The position numbers and the translations under genes are program-made. A stretch of 64,000 nucleotides of DNA, taken from assembly GCA_040830725.1 (NCBI GenBank), contig JBFOMG010000010.1, positions 62,001-126,000 on the forward strand. Reading direction: 5' to 3'. The stretch is from JAWKWH01 sp040830725 (GTDB lineage Bacteria > Pseudomonadota > Alphaproteobacteria > Rhizobiales > Rhizobiaceae). Under the pieces are notes generated by a model that saw only the letters and a list, made by a program, of their open reading frames with translations, searched no databases and was not told the DNA's origin. Positions 63,898-64,000 of this stretch are shown piece after piece. How positions within the stretch are numbered: the first letter of the stretch is position 1; each line of letters starts with the position of its first letter.

Positions 63898-64000
63898 TCA
63901 CGGCGGCGCGCGCTCGCACTCCATCGCCAGCCAGTGGCATTCGGCCAACAGGTCGTCGACCGGTTCGCGCGGGCGCTTGCGGTGGCCCGGCGGATGGCCG
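63898..64000 (-). CDS. C-terminal tail of an unidentified gene (cut by window end)
   Basis: An open frame enters from beyond base 64000 on the minus strand and stops at 63898. It gives 33 residues ending AECHWLAMECERAPP, with a basic segment GHPPGHRKRPREP before. No family is recognised. The frame choice rests on its open reading and plausible composition only. Confidence 0.35.
   Translation of the reverse strand, partial: GHPPGHRKRPREPVDDLLAECHWLAMECERAPP

Overview
The window reads as chromosomal DNA of an alphaproteobacterium, most likely a Hyphomicrobiales (Rhizobiales) member, perhaps marine. Evidence for this is inference from gene content: an lgt-midA-pgeF-M24-lipoprotein-prs block, mutS next to a malic enzyme fused to a phosphotransacetylase-like domain, a PetP/PetR-like MarR plus response regulator pair with an EnvZ-type kinase next to ilvE, a BA14K protein, UbiK, and a DUF1007/NicO metal exporter pair. 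No rRNA, tRNA, CRISPR array, prophage or intact insertion sequence was seen. Coding density is high and most genes have a clear start.

Layout. 1-4.6 kb: end of a GGDEF-EAL enzyme, an acyl-CoA dehydrogenase, an SCP2-like protein, and a TetR gene divergent from a small membrane-protein pair with twin operators between them. 4.7-8.6 kb: amidase, LysR, DUF1007 and NicO. 8.6-15.8 kb: acetyltransferase, aminotransferase, DUF924, FadD, SRPBCC, LysR, HAD phosphatase. 15.9-18.3 kb: a secreted protein joining a Cys-rich CGAC/NPC repeat to a cytochrome P460 domain, and an uncharacterised gene. 18.4-22.5 kb: a degenerate class III cyclase/ATPase/TPR protein divergent from a Crp-family gene, with a perfect TGTGA-N6-TCACA palindrome between them. 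22.7-30.3 kb: a TetR-headed catabolic operon (TRAP transporter, zinc ribbon, cyclase-family hydrolase, BKACE, SMP-30 lactonase, OsmC). 30.3-36.4 kb: a 1317-residue DyP peroxidase-cytochrome P450 fusion, a coupled partner gene, and a periplasmic protein of six Cys-bearing repeats. 36.8-43.8 kb: CspA, BA14K, metallo-beta-lactamase fold hydrolase, IlvE, MarR/regulator/kinase, CsaA, YbjN, UbiK. 44-56.9 kb: a 310-bp MITE-like element, then the lgt-to-prs block, DUF2189, methyltransferase, mutS and maeB. 57-64 kb: two AraC genes with a diverged direct repeat around the first, a nitrilase and flavoprotein, a luciferase-domain protein with cytochrome c', a LysR gene, and the tail of a cut-off gene.

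The strongest candidates for something little described are the Cys-repeat/P460 protein, the DyP-P450 fusion with its partner, and the degenerate cyclase/Crp pair with its palindrome. The catabolic operon at 22.7-30.3 kb looks like an import and degradation route for an organic acid ending in beta-keto acid cleavage; its substrate cannot be read from the sequence.
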